Source of the DNA: a virus
Direction: 5' to 3' (one strand)
DNA: 23,689 nt
IMG/VR virus record: IMGVR_UViG_3300035698_001710
Coordinates: 1 to 23,689 of that record
The notes beneath the pieces are model-generated. The model had not been told where the DNA came from. It saw only the letters and a list, made by a program, of their open reading frames with translations, and searched no databases. Made by a program: the position numbers and the translations under genes. Of this stretch, positions 14,146 to 22,704 are shown in pieces. Position 1 is the stretch's first letter, and every line of letters starts with the position of its first letter.

Positions 14146-14483
14146 AAGAAAAGCGCGATGAAATCACAGCCGCGCTAAAATCCGCTTTTTATATTGGAAT
14201 TTCCATTAAAGATTTTTGGGCTTTAACACCGTGGCAGCTATTCACCGCGATTGCGGCATATGGCGAAGTTTTAGAGGCAAAATATAACCATGATGCCTGG
14301 TTGATGTATAATAATGCAGTGCTTGGGCGGGTTAAAAAGATGCCGCCCTTTAAAAACTATTTATTTAGCGCAACAAAGAAGGTGAACACAGTGAATGAAA
14401 CTGCTATTATTGAGAGAATGACAGCACATAATGTGCAAATTTCGCAACTCGAAAGCATAAAATCACATGGTTCAGGTAGCTAA
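14115..14483 (+). CDS. Tail assembly chaperone extension (T domain), reached by -1 frameshift
   Basis: This open frame is in the -1 frame relative to the short chaperone. It runs from after a TGA at 14112-14114 to a TAA at 14481-14483, and has no ATG, GTG or TTG before 14301. Its product reads ...RDEITAALKSAFYIGISIKD, then FWALTPWQLFTAIAAYGEVL and ...DAWLMYNNAVLGRVKKMPPF, a pattern typical of the T part of chaperone fusions ('W.LTp.el...............r..a.law..aal.R.KkLPp'). Slipping on A AAA AAA at 14121-14127 gives a 226-residue G-T fusion: 108 residues, then 118 in the new frame. It overlaps the tape measure start by 17 bases. The TTG at 14301 would cut this domain in half and is not a credible start. 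Confidence 0.82.
   Translation, partial: RRKKKQKGEVKEKRDEITAALKSAFYIGISIKDFWALTPWQLFTAIAAYGEVLEAKYNHDAWLMYNNAVLGRVKKMPPFKNYLFSATKKVNTVNETAIIERMTAHNVQISQLESIKSHGSGS
14120..14128 (+). promoter_or_regulatory. -1 ribosomal frameshift slippery site
   Basis: A run of nine A inside the last codons of the short chaperone. In frame it contains the perfect heptamer A AAA AAA followed by AGC, where both tRNAs can re-pair after a -1 slip. It lies inside the only window (14115-14142) where a shift joins the two frames. An AGCGCG/CGCGCT hairpin (14152-14157 with 14171-14176) lies about 23 bases downstream, farther than usual for a stimulator, so its role is doubtful. Confidence 0.75.
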
Positions 14484-16200
14484 ACTAAGCGCAGATCTTT
14501 TTGCAAATACTTCCAGATTTGAAGCGGGCATGAAAAAAGCCCGTGTTAGCTTTAAGAGCTTTGGCAGCACGGTAAAAAAAGGCGCGAAAGCCGCAAGCGT
14601 TGCTATTCTTGGTGTTGGCACAGCCTTAAGCGTTTTGACAGTTAAACAGGCGGGCGTTATTGATGAAACCGCCAAGCTTACAGCCGCGCTGGGCGTTAAT
14701 ATCAAAGAGTTTCAAGCCCTGGCACAAGCCGCAAGCGAGGCCGGAATTTCCCAGGACCAGATGGGGACAATTATAACCAAGTCGCAACGCTCTATTGTAG
14801 AGGCATCCCGCGGGCTGGAAACATATGCAAGAAGTTTTGAAACGCTAAACCTTGCCCCGGCAGAGCTTTTGAGACTTTCACCGGAAGAACAATTTAAAGC
14901 CATTGCCACGGCGCTTAATCAGGTTGATAACGCCACCATAAGAACAGCCACGGCGCTGGAAATCTTTGGCCGTTCCGGGCGGCAAGTTATCAATTTACTG
15001 GGCAACTTCCAAGAAAACCTTGATTCCGCCCGTGAATTTAATGACAAGTTTGGCATAAGCCTTAATAAGATTGATGCGGCGAAAGTGGAAGAGGCCAATG
15101 ATACCTTTGCCCGCGTGCGCAAGTCCATTGGAGGACTTGGGAATATTCTGGCGGTAGAGCTTGCGCCCGCCGTAACGGCCATATCAGAAGCCTTTCTTGA
15201 TTCTGGCATTGACGCAGAAACATTTGGTAAGTCGGTAGAGGGTGGATTGCAGAACACCGCCGCCGGTATTGATTTGGTAAGGCTTGGCTTGTTGGGCTTA
15301 AGGGGCATTTTGCTTGAATCTGCGCTGGCCATTGATTTGTTTGTACTGGATGCATCCACAGCATTTTTTGCGCTGGCGCAATCTATAAGAAAATTCTTAA
15401 AGCCTTTCCAGGATGAATTAGGGCAGGCGGAAGCGCTGTTTTTAAACATAAATAAAAACGCACAGGCCAATGCAAAACGCAACATTGAATCACAAAAAGA
15501 ATTGAATAAAGTGGCGGGCGAATTTGTATCATTGCAGGATAAGCTTTTAAAGGCGCAAAACGATGCGCAAGCCCGTGCTGAAAAACGCTTTGAAACCGAA
15601 AAAGAATTTGGAAACCTTGCGGTTGAAAACCTTGAGAAACAGTCCGAGGCTCAAGAAAAAGTAACGAAAAACACCAAAGAAACCGACAATGCCACCAAAG
15701 GTTTGGGGCTTACATTCACAAGAGCCTTTGAAAAGGCCGTGCAGGGTGGTGAGTCTTTCCGCGATATATTGCAGGGCATTTTAGATGATATTCAAAACAT
15801 CCTATTGCGGCGCGTTGTAACGGACCCATTAAAGGGGGCCATAGATGATTTTCTTGCCGGTGCGCAGGGCGGTGGCGGGTTTTTCGACTTTTTGCCATCC
15901 TTTGCGGTGGGCACAAATTTTGTGCCACAGGATATGATTGCACAAATCCACAAAGGAGAAATGATTGTGCCTGCATTTGAGGCACAGAATATGCGCAATG
16001 GTGGCGGTTCATCTTCCGTTGCGGTTGTGATTAACAACAACGCTGGCGCACAGGTCCAGGCGCAATCACAGGAAACAATGGACGGTGTTCAATTAAATGT
16101 TATGATTGACCGCGCCGCCGCGGAGAATATAAACACGCCGGGAAGCCTGACGCGCAAGGCACTGCAAGATTTTTCAGGCAGAACGGTAATAAGGAGATAA
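14467..16200 (+). CDS. Tape measure protein
   Basis: A 577-residue protein that fixes tail length and passes into the host at infection. It begins VAKLSADLFANTSRFEAGMK (4-23), the usual tape-measure opening, followed by a basic hydrophobic stretch (about 33-62) and a TAALGVNIKEFQALAQAASE segment (73-92). It has a second long hydrophobic block (about 265-310) that may be membrane-active, and a coiled-coil, Gln/Glu-rich part (about 320-400). The C-terminus has RAFEKAVQGGESFRDILQGI and then SFAVGTNFVPQD..., IHKGEMIVPA, the end usual in these proteins. By the lambda rule of about 0.15 nm per residue the tail would be near 85-90 nm. There is no clear Shine-Dalgarno; the start overlaps the chaperone T frame and may be coupled to it. 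Confidence 0.93.
   Translation: MVQVAKLSADLFANTSRFEAGMKKARVSFKSFGSTVKKGAKAASVAILGVGTALSVLTVKQAGVIDETAKLTAALGVNIKEFQALAQAASEAGISQDQMGTIITKSQRSIVEASRGLETYARSFETLNLAPAELLRLSPEEQFKAIATALNQVDNATIRTATALEIFGRSGRQVINLLGNFQENLDSAREFNDKFGISLNKIDAAKVEEANDTFARVRKSIGGLGNILAVELAPAVTAISEAFLDSGIDAETFGKSVEGGLQNTAAGIDLVRLGLLGLRGILLESALAIDLFVLDASTAFFALAQSIRKFLKPFQDELGQAEALFLNINKNAQANAKRNIESQKELNKVAGEFVSLQDKLLKAQNDAQARAEKRFETEKEFGNLAVENLEKQSEAQEKVTKNTKETDNATKGLGLTFTRAFEKAVQGGESFRDILQGILDDIQNILLRRVVTDPLKGAIDDFLAGAQGGGGFFDFLPSFAVGTNFVPQDMIAQIHKGEMIVPAFEAQNMRNGGGSSSVAVVINNNAGAQVQAQSQETMDGVQLNVMIDRAAAENINTPGSLTRKALQDFSGRTVIRR
16191..16196 (+). promoter_or_regulatory. Strong ribosome binding site for minor tail gene
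   Basis: AAGGAG, the best Shine-Dalgarno match in the window, lies 8 bases before ATG 16205 and overlaps the end of the tape measure gene. It fixes the start of the minor tail gene. Confidence 0.75.
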
Positions 16201-16204
16201 CAAC

Positions 16205-16552
16205 ATGGCAACATGGCCCGCCGCCCTTCCTGCCCCCGCCATAAGCACGCTGCGCGAGTCGCCGCCTAGCAATTCTATACGCACACAAATGGACCGCGGC
16301 CCGGATAAAGTCCGCCGGCGCACCACGGCCAACATCCGCCCGCTGGAATTTGTTCTTAAATTAACGCCCGCCGAGGTAGAGGCGCTAGATTTGTTTTATA
16401 CCGATACCGTGTTTTCCGGTGCAGATGAATTTACCTATACGCACCCGCGCACCGCCGCGAGTGTTTCCGCAAGATTTGTGAACCCGCCGCAATACACAGA
16501 AAATGAAGGTGTGATGTATAATGTTGCAATTTCATTGGAGATAATGCCTTAA
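16205..16552 (+). CDS. Minor tail protein (gpM-like)
   Basis: A 115-residue tail-tip protein resembling the minor tail (gpM) family. It starts ATWPAALPAPAISTLRESPP, has a basic MDRGPDKVRRRTT turn (29-41), a 'LEFVLKLTPAEVEALDLFYT' strand and helix (47-66), and a closing strand MYNVAISLEIMP (104-115). The 'WP..LP.......e.......mD.Gp.kvR.R.T' and 'w.v...l' pattern recurs in phages just after the tape measure. It probably belongs to the rings joining the tube to the tail tip. The next gene starts directly after its stop. Confidence 0.75.
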   Translation: MATWPAALPAPAISTLRESPPSNSIRTQMDRGPDKVRRRTTANIRPLEFVLKLTPAEVEALDLFYTDTVFSGADEFTYTHPRTAASVSARFVNPPQYTENEGVMYNVAISLEIMP

Positions 16553-17053
16553 ATGCCAAGAACCCTATCCACCGCCGGTAAAGAGGCCATTTATTCACAA
16601 ACCACAGAAGAGGCGTTTATTGTGCTTGTCACGGTTTCGCATTCGTCTTTTGCGGATGATGTGCGCATTTGTTCTGATGCATTTGAATTGTTACCCACGG
16701 CCAATGTGCGCGGCGTTGTATCCAATGCGCTGGAATATATATTCATGCCGTTTCAAATAACCTTACCGGTGCAAGACGATACCGGCATCGCCAAGGCTAA
16801 AATCACCATTGATAATATCAGCCGGGAAATCATCGCCGCCATCCGCACAGCGGATTCTGCACTTTCAATCAATATTGAAATTGTGCTTTCATCCGATGTG
16901 GACACCCCAGAGGCTTCGATAGTTGATTTTAAGCTTGATGCGGTGCGCTATGATGCTTTGACAATCACCGGGGATATTTCAGTTGAATATTTTGATTTGG
17001 AACCATTTCCGGCAAGGCGCTTTTCCCCTGCGGATTTTCCCGGTTTATTTTAA
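16553..17053 (+). CDS. Tail-tip protein (DUF1833)
   Basis: A 166-residue protein of the DUF1833 family, in the position of lambda gpL. It starts with a helix (KEAIYSQTTEEAFIVLVTVS, 10-29; the last residues form a strand), followed by DDVRICSDAFELLP (35-48), then a beta-rich core FMPFQITLPVQDDTGIAKAK (64-83), ITIDNISREIIAAIRT (84-99), and ends with a YFDLEPFPARRFSPADFPGL segment (145-164), the DUF1833 hallmark. It is thought to form part of the tail tip hub. Its stop overlaps the next ATG (TAATG). No metal-cluster cysteines are seen, unlike lambda gpL. Confidence 0.87.
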   Translation: MPRTLSTAGKEAIYSQTTEEAFIVLVTVSHSSFADDVRICSDAFELLPTANVRGVVSNALEYIFMPFQITLPVQDDTGIAKAKITIDNISREIIAAIRTADSALSINIEIVLSSDVDTPEASIVDFKLDAVRYDALTITGDISVEYFDLEPFPARRFSPADFPGLF

Positions 17054-17451
17054 TGTTATGGTATAATAAATATATAAAATGCCCATTTAAAATCAAGGGC
17101 CGCGGGCCTGATACATTCGATTGCTGGGGGCTTCTTCAATATGCTTATTTGCATGACCATCCAGAGAAAATAAGCCTGCCTAGTTATGATGAATATTATG
17201 AAGATACCAATGACAGAGAAACACTTTCAAAGGTTATATTTGAACAAAGGCAAGCCCGCTGGAAACCCATTGAGGTGCCCCGGCCCTGGGATGCGGTTTT
17301 ATTGCGGATGCGCGGCGTGCCAATGCATGTTGGTATAGTCACTACGCCGGGGAGCATGTTACACTGCGGAATAGGCATTAACACCACGCATGAGCGATAT
17401 GACTCGATGCGCTGGAAAGATAAGGTTTTGGGGTTTTTTAGATATGAATGA
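17053..17451 (+). CDS. NlpC/P60 tail-tip peptidase
   Basis: A 132-residue cysteine peptidase of the NlpC/P60 type, likely cutting peptidoglycan stem peptides to let the tail tip through the wall. The catalytic C24 lies in FDCWGLLQYAY (22-32), H92 in PMHVGIV (90-96), and H104 in SMLHC is the likely third residue. It corresponds to the C-terminal half of lambda gpK; the N-terminal metalloprotease-like (MPN) domain found in gpK is absent here. Placed between the DUF1833 and J-like genes as in other siphophages. It is a tail component, not the lysis endolysin. The J-like ATG lies 8 bases before its end. Confidence 0.92.
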   Translation: MLWYNKYIKCPFKIKGRGPDTFDCWGLLQYAYLHDHPEKISLPSYDEYYEDTNDRETLSKVIFEQRQARWKPIEVPRPWDAVLLRMRGVPMHVGIVTTPGSMLHCGIGINTTHERYDSMRWKDKVLGFFRYE

Positions 17452-20400
17452 TGTGCAAATTTATGCTTCGCCGCTTCCTTTCAGCAACGCGCAGATTTCA
17501 ATGGTTATTCCAGAGGGTGCCACGCTGGAAGAAATGGTTGCCGAGGTGGTGCCGGACAGGTACAATAGCGCAGAGATTGGCGCGATTGTGCAGATTGATG
17601 GCGAACCAATCCCCAGGCAGCACTGGGCATCTATCAGGCCAAAACAAAACTCCCTAGTTAATATCCGTATTGTCCCCACAGGCGGCCGCGGCGGGAAAAA
17701 CCCCATTGCAACGCTTTTATCCATTGCCGTGCTTATTGCCGCGCCTTACGCCGCTGGGGCAATTTTAGGCGGCGGTATCATTGCGGGGACCGCCGCGGGC
17801 GCGGCGCTTATCACAAGCGGCTTAACGGCTGTTATTGGTGCGGTTGGGCGCTTGGCTATTTCCGCGCTGGCCCCGCCGCCAGGTGCGTCAAATACTGGTT
17901 TTGCTAGCAGCAGTTCAATAAATGCGTCTGAATCCCCAACGCAATTTATTGAAGGTGCGTCAAATTCAATTAGCCCTTTTGGTATAATCCCGGTATGCCT
18001 TGGCACAAACCGCATGTTCCCGCTGCAAGCCGCCCGCCCGTTCACAGAAACGGAAAATAATGACCAATATGTTAGACAGCTATTCACATATGGATATGGG
18101 GAAGCAATAACAATAGCCGATTTAAAAATTGGTGAAACATTGCTTACGGAATTTGATGAAGTTGATGTTGAACACAAGACCGCCGGGGATTTGGATAGCG
18201 GCACCACGCTTTACACAAATGACGTATTCCAGGATAATTTTAGCATTGTGCTTAGTTTTGCAACCGGTTATGTAACAAGAACCACACAGCTTGATATTGA
18301 CGAATCTATTGTTGACATTACGTTTCCGCGGGGCTTGGTTCATTTTGGCGCGGACGGATCGCGCAACGCAAGAACAGTGGAATATGATGTTGAATATGCC
18401 CCATCCGGCGTATCGCCGCAAACATGGACGGTTGCATTTAGCGGAAGAATTGGCGCAGCAACATCAGAGGCAATTAGAGAATCGCAAAGGATCATATACC
18501 CTACAAATGGCTCATACGATGTAAGAGTCCGCCGGGTTTCTATTGATTCCACTAGCCAAGAAAATATTGACGAAATGTTTTTTACCGCGCTTAAATCGGT
18601 TAAATATCAAAGCCCGGTTAATCTTCCTGGTATAAACGGCACAGCGCTGCGCATTAAAGCAACAGACCAGTTGAACGGCGCAGTGGACAAGTTAAATGCA
18701 CTTATTAGCATTCATGTACCGGATTATGATATTGACACCGATACATGGATAACACGGGCATCTAGCAACCCCGCGTCCTTATACCGCTTTGTATTGCAGG
18801 GCTTGCCCAATGCCCGGCGCTTGGCAGATTCAAAACTTAATATTGAAGCTTTGGAAGATTGGCACGCCCATTGTGTGGCGGAGGGGTACACATATAACCG
18901 TGTGATTGATTATGATTCCACGGTTGACGCGGTGTTGCGCGATATAGCAAGCGCTGGCGCGGCATCCCCTGCCATTGTTGATGGCAAGCGCACGGTGGCG
19001 ATTGACAGGGTAAAGGACACCATCACGCAGGTTGTTACCCCGCGCAATAGTTGGGGTTATGCCGGTGATATAATTTATCCCACGCTGCCCCATGCATTCC
19101 GGGTGCAGTTTCGCAATGCGGATAAGGGGTTTTTACAAGATGAAATCACAGTTTATGATGATGGATATGATGAAAATAACGCCACAGAATTTGAAGTTAT
19201 GGAGCTGCAAAGCACCACAAATTCAGACTTAGCATTTAAAACAGGACGCAGACATATTGCCGCGGCGCGGTTACGTCCAGAGACTCACTCATGGCTTATG
19301 GATGTTGAAAATCTTGTTTCGCTGCGCGGTGATAGAATAGTTTTAGAACACGATATACCACTTGTGGGCGTCGGTGACGGGCGCATAAAGTCCATACAAA
19401 ATAGTGGCAATAGCCCGGATACAGTGGAGTCCATTACGCTGGATGATACCGTTGCAATTCCTTCATCATCCGCAACCTATTATGTGCGCGTTCGCCTGGC
19501 GGATGGCTCAATGCTTTATAGAGAATTAAACAGCGTTGCAGGCAGCACCAAAATATTAACATTCCTTACGCCGCTGGCGCTGGCCGACACGCCCGCGGCT
19601 GGTGATTTGGCATATGTTGTGGAGGCTGGCGGGGAATTAGATTTAATCATTACGCGCATAGAGCCGCAAAATGATTTAAGCGCCCGGCTTACCGGCATTA
19701 ATTATGCACAACCGGATATTAACAACGCAGAGAATGCCCCAATCCCGGCATTTGATAGCAATGTAACAACCCCGCTATCTCTTATCCGCCCGGTTTCTCC
19801 GTTGCTTATTGAGGAACAAAGCGACGAAAACGCCATGATACTTAATAGCGATGGCAGTTATATTGCGCGCGCCATCTTTACCCTGGAAAATAGAAATGAG
19901 GGGGATATAGATGTTTTTGCAAGTGTGAAAGTATCCGGCACAGATGTTTTTACACGGGCTAATTTGTTGGAAGCCTCACCGGATAGAATTACAATTACAG
20001 GGTTGGAAGATGGCACCAGATATGATCTTCGTATTTTTTATAAGCGGAAAAATTCAACATTGCTTTCCCTGCCTTTGCAAATAAATAATTATTTATTTAT
20101 TGGTGCGTCCGGGGTGCCTGCCGATGTTTCCAATTTTACAATCGCAGTGGCGGGCGAAACCGCATTATTAAAATGGGATTCCAACACAGAAATTGACATT
20201 TCGCATTATATAATAAAATTTTCACCGGTATTTAGTGGGGCCAGCTATGCCACGGCGCTGGTTTTAGAGGAGAAAATCTTTGAAAACAGGCTATCAACAT
20301 TGTTTAGAGGTGGCACATATTTAATCAAGGCAGTGGACCGGCTGGGCAATGAAAGCGCGGATGCGGCGGCAATTATAACATTTGACCCCGGAAGCATTGC

Positions 20401-21160
20401 AAACGCCGTTGCGGAAATTATTGAACAACCGGATTGGGGCGGCACGCACGATAACACGATTGAAACAAGTGGCACGCTGGTATTGGCGGATTCTGACGCG
20501 GTTGGCACTTATATTTTTGAAGATACGATTAACCTTGACGGTGTGTTTTCATCCATAGTTTCCGCCAGCATTGTTGCCGGTGGCGTGTTTAGTAATGATG
20601 TTTTTGATTTTGTGGACATTTTTACAGAAGATGATATTTTTGGTGCCGGGCAAAATGATGTATTTGCATTTACGAATATGTTTGCAGTGGAAGATATATT
20701 TGGCATTGGCTTTGATGCCTGGGATGTTTCGCTAGAATTTCGCACTACACAGACAGACCCCACGGACTCACCGCCTGGATGGTCCGCATGGGAAGTTTTG
20801 CAGGATGGTGTTTTAGAATTTTACGCCATTCAATTCCGGCTTATTCTTACAAGCCTTGAACAAAACATATCACCCCAGGTAACACAGGCGATTATTCAGG
20901 TGGATATGCCGGACAGAATAGAGCGCGGCGAAGATTTGGCCGTGCCGGTGGCAGGCGTAACCGTGACATTCACTCCGGGTTTTAGGGCCGCGCCTGCGGT
21001 TGCAATCACAATTCAGGATGGTGATGTCGATGACAGAATTGAATTTACAGCAAAAAGCGCTGGCGGTTTTACATTTAAAGTTTATAATGAAACGGCCAGT
21101 ACGCATGTTGACAGAACATTTGACTACATTGCATCGGGTTTTGGCCGTGAAAGCACATAA
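17444..21160 (+). CDS. Central tail-tip (J-like) host specificity protein
   Basis: A 1238-residue hub and host-recognition protein. Domains in order: a gpI-like/ubiquitin-like N-terminus (about 10-80, with ATLEEMVAEVVPD and HWASIRPKQN); a Gly/Ala-rich hydrophobic stretch (about 86-145); the J hub core from SPFGIIPVCLGTNRMFPLQA (about 178-197) to about 870; a fibronectin-type III domain (about 887-970, with ALLKWDS and HYIIKFS); a 19-residue repeat present twice (1051-1089, NDVFDFVDIF/NDVFAFTNMF); and a C-terminal beta domain (about 1165-1238) with TVTFTPGFRAAPAVAI and VDRTFDYIASGFGR, similar to H-type lectin-like tips. I take ATG 17444, overlapping the peptidase stop, over an ATG at 17390 that lies inside the peptidase gene. 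The C-terminal part is the likely receptor-binding region. Confidence 0.9.
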   Translation: MNDVQIYASPLPFSNAQISMVIPEGATLEEMVAEVVPDRYNSAEIGAIVQIDGEPIPRQHWASIRPKQNSLVNIRIVPTGGRGGKNPIATLLSIAVLIAAPYAAGAILGGGIIAGTAAGAALITSGLTAVIGAVGRLAISALAPPPGASNTGFASSSSINASESPTQFIEGASNSISPFGIIPVCLGTNRMFPLQAARPFTETENNDQYVRQLFTYGYGEAITIADLKIGETLLTEFDEVDVEHKTAGDLDSGTTLYTNDVFQDNFSIVLSFATGYVTRTTQLDIDESIVDITFPRGLVHFGADGSRNARTVEYDVEYAPSGVSPQTWTVAFSGRIGAATSEAIRESQRIIYPTNGSYDVRVRRVSIDSTSQENIDEMFFTALKSVKYQSPVNLPGINGTALRIKATDQLNGAVDKLNALISIHVPDYDIDTDTWITRASSNPASLYRFVLQGLPNARRLADSKLNIEALEDWHAHCVAEGYTYNRVIDYDSTVDAVLRDIASAGAASPAIVDGKRTVAIDRVKDTITQVVTPRNSWGYAGDIIYPTLPHAFRVQFRNADKGFLQDEITVYDDGYDENNATEFEVMELQSTTNSDLAFKTGRRHIAAARLRPETHSWLMDVENLVSLRGDRIVLEHDIPLVGVGDGRIKSIQNSGNSPDTVESITLDDTVAIPSSSATYYVRVRLADGSMLYRELNSVAGSTKILTFLTPLALADTPAAGDLAYVVEAGGELDLIITRIEPQNDLSARLTGINYAQPDINNAENAPIPAFDSNVTTPLSLIRPVSPLLIEEQSDENAMILNSDGSYIARAIFTLENRNEGDIDVFASVKVSGTDVFTRANLLEASPDRITITGLEDGTRYDLRIFYKRKNSTLLSLPLQINNYLFIGASGVPADVSNFTIAVAGETALLKWDSNTEIDISHYIIKFSPVFSGASYATALVLEEKIFENRLSTLFRGGTYLIKAVDRLGNESADAAAIITFDPGSIANAVAEIIEQPDWGGTHDNTIETSGTLVLADSDAVGTYIFEDTINLDGVFSSIVSASIVAGGVFSNDVFDFVDIFTEDDIFGAGQNDVFAFTNMFAVEDIFGIGFDAWDVSLEFRTTQTDPTDSPPGWSAWEVLQDGVLEFYAIQFRLILTSLEQNISPQVTQAIIQVDMPDRIERGEDLAVPVAGVTVTFTPGFRAAPAVAITIQDGDVDDRIEFTAKSAGGFTFKVYNETASTHVDRTFDYIASGFGREST
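20594..20710 (+). repeat. Tandem 19-residue Phe/Asp-rich repeat in J-like gene
   Basis: Two copies of a 57-base unit (20594-20650 and 20654-20710, 60-base period). The proteins NDVFDFVDIFTEDDIFGAG and NDVFAFTNMFAVEDIFGIG agree at 11 of 19 positions, with Phe at regular spacing. The DNA copies have diverged, so this is an old duplication kept at protein level. Confidence 0.75.
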
Positions 21161-21173
21161 AGGAAAAAGATAA

Positions 21174-22685
21174 ATGTCACAAAGCGATATGGGCAATCTT
21201 GAAAGCCCCCTTTCCGGTACAGCATTTATAAACACACATATTGAACCGTGGCGCAGTGCCTTGCACACAATGCACAGTGGCGCGTCCCGCCCGTCTTACG
21301 CCGTTCAAGGCATGATGTGGCTTGATACAACAACAGACCCCTACATCATTAAAGTTTTCGACGGAACAAGCACAGATATAACGATAGGAACGCTGAATAT
21401 TGCCGGGGGAGTTTTTGCACCCGCGGGCGTTCAAACCTATGGGGGGAGCGCCGGGGGAAGCGCCGATGTTATAACATTAACACCACTCAGAGCGCTTGCT
21501 GCCTATGGCGCCGGTGATGCTTTTGATTTTCTGGTTACGGCAACAAACACAGTGGCTGGGCCGACAATAAATGTTTCCGCGCTGGGCGCAAAAACCATTA
21601 AATGCAGCGTGGGAGGAGCCAAAGTGAATGCGCCTATTGGGTCATTACAAAGCGGCATGATTGTGCGTATTGTGTATGACGGAACAGATTTTTTATTGCT
21701 TAATGTTCGCCCTACAAATGCCGGGGTTGCGATTGCAACAGCAACCACGCTTAATTTAAACAACGCCACAGGCGATTTTGTCCATTTAACAGGCACCACG
21801 ACCATAACGGGAATTACATTATCACAGGGCCGCGAGGTGACTTGTGTTGCAGATGGTATTTTTACAATTACAGATTCTTCCGGGGATTCACCGCCCGGCG
21901 TTATAAATCCCGGCACAGTAGATATCACCACCGTTGTTGGTGATGTTTTCACAGTCCGCGGGGATAGTAGCGGTACGGCGCGGATTGTGAAATATACAAG
22001 GATTGAAATTTCAGTAGATTCCGGCGCACCCGCCGGGATGGTGGCACCATTTGGTGGGTTTGCGCCGCCCACAGGATGGATGGAATGTGATGGGTCCGCC
22101 GTATCGCGTTCAACATACCCACTTTTATTCGCCGCAACAACATTGACGCAAAGCGGTGTAAGAACAACATCAAGCGCTATTATCACCGGGCTTGTGGATA
22201 CATCAAAAATGGCCGCTGGGATGTTTGTTAGCGGTTCTGGCATCCCCGCCGCCACCATTATTGACAGTGTTGATAGTGGAACACAAATAACATTAAGCAT
22301 AAACGCGACAAGCTCAGGAACAAGTGATGTTGTTGTTGCGCTGCACGGGATTGGTGACGGAAGCACAACTTTTAATGTGCCGGATATTCGCGGCGAATTT
22401 GTCCGTGGCTGGGACAACGGCAAGGGAACAGATAGCGGCAGGGTGTTGGGTAGCACGCAAGCTCACGCGCTGGAAGATCATGACCACGATTTAGGAGCAT
22501 CCCAAGAGGACGGTAGCGGTGGTCCTGTTCCATTAGGTACAACAACACAACTGCAAGATTATGGCACGGTTACTACCACCGGGTTTTCCCGAAGATACAC
22601 GTCAGGGCTTACCGAAAGTCCATATAATGTTGCCCCGGAAACAAGGCCGCGTTCCCTGGCTTTGATGTATATTATTAAAACTTAA
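21174..22685 (+). CDS. Tail fibre with collar domain carrying an inserted domain
   Basis: A 503-residue tail fibre. The N-terminus has SYAVQGMMWLDTTTDPYIIK (41-60) followed by VFDGTS, a common attachment-domain motif. Residues 80-280 are beta-rich repeats of a fibre shaft. The tail collar domain starts at GMVAPFGGFAPPTGWMECDG (288-307), continues STYPLLFA (313-320), and resumes at GIGDGSTTFNVPDIRGEFVR (392-411). Between the two halves, about residues 322-390, sits an extra Ser/Thr-rich domain with SAIITGL, GMFVSGSGIPAATII and QITLSINATSSGTS. The C-terminus has an HxH pair (H436-D-H438), seen in metal-binding fibre tips, and the typical ETRPRSLALMYIIK (489-502) end. The ATG follows AGGA with 9 bases between. 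It is probably the second receptor-binding protein. Confidence 0.9.
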   Translation: MSQSDMGNLESPLSGTAFINTHIEPWRSALHTMHSGASRPSYAVQGMMWLDTTTDPYIIKVFDGTSTDITIGTLNIAGGVFAPAGVQTYGGSAGGSADVITLTPLRALAAYGAGDAFDFLVTATNTVAGPTINVSALGAKTIKCSVGGAKVNAPIGSLQSGMIVRIVYDGTDFLLLNVRPTNAGVAIATATTLNLNNATGDFVHLTGTTTITGITLSQGREVTCVADGIFTITDSSGDSPPGVINPGTVDITTVVGDVFTVRGDSSGTARIVKYTRIEISVDSGAPAGMVAPFGGFAPPTGWMECDGSAVSRSTYPLLFAATTLTQSGVRTTSSAIITGLVDTSKMAAGMFVSGSGIPAATIIDSVDSGTQITLSINATSSGTSDVVVALHGIGDGSTTFNVPDIRGEFVRGWDNGKGTDSGRVLGSTQAHALEDHDHDLGASQEDGSGGPVPLGTTTQLQDYGTVTTTGFSRRYTSGLTESPYNVAPETRPRSLALMYIIKT

Positions 22686-22704
22686 ATTATTAAAAGGTAA
22701 TCTT

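Noticed and set aside
14301-14483. Separate 60-residue gene with a TTG start
   Set aside because: The same frame is open and domain-like upstream to 14115; this start would cut the T domain. A -1 frameshift explains it better.
14919-15485. 188-residue open frame on the - strand
   Set aside because: Shadow of the tape measure gene; Ser- and Ala-rich composition is what the complement of that coding sequence gives.
17390-17443. ATG 17390 as start of the J-like gene
   Set aside because: Would overlap the peptidase by 62 bases; ATG 17444 gives the usual short overlap and the expected N-terminus.
17053-17451. NlpC/P60 gene as the lysis endolysin
   Set aside because: It is locked between tail-tip genes with overlapping start and stop codons, the place of the gpK peptidase in siphophages.
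21503-22456. 317-residue open frame on the - strand
   Set aside because: It lies wholly opposite the tail fibre gene, whose frame has clear collar-domain motifs. The reverse frame has no recognisable domain and no start signal, and all other genes are on the + strand.
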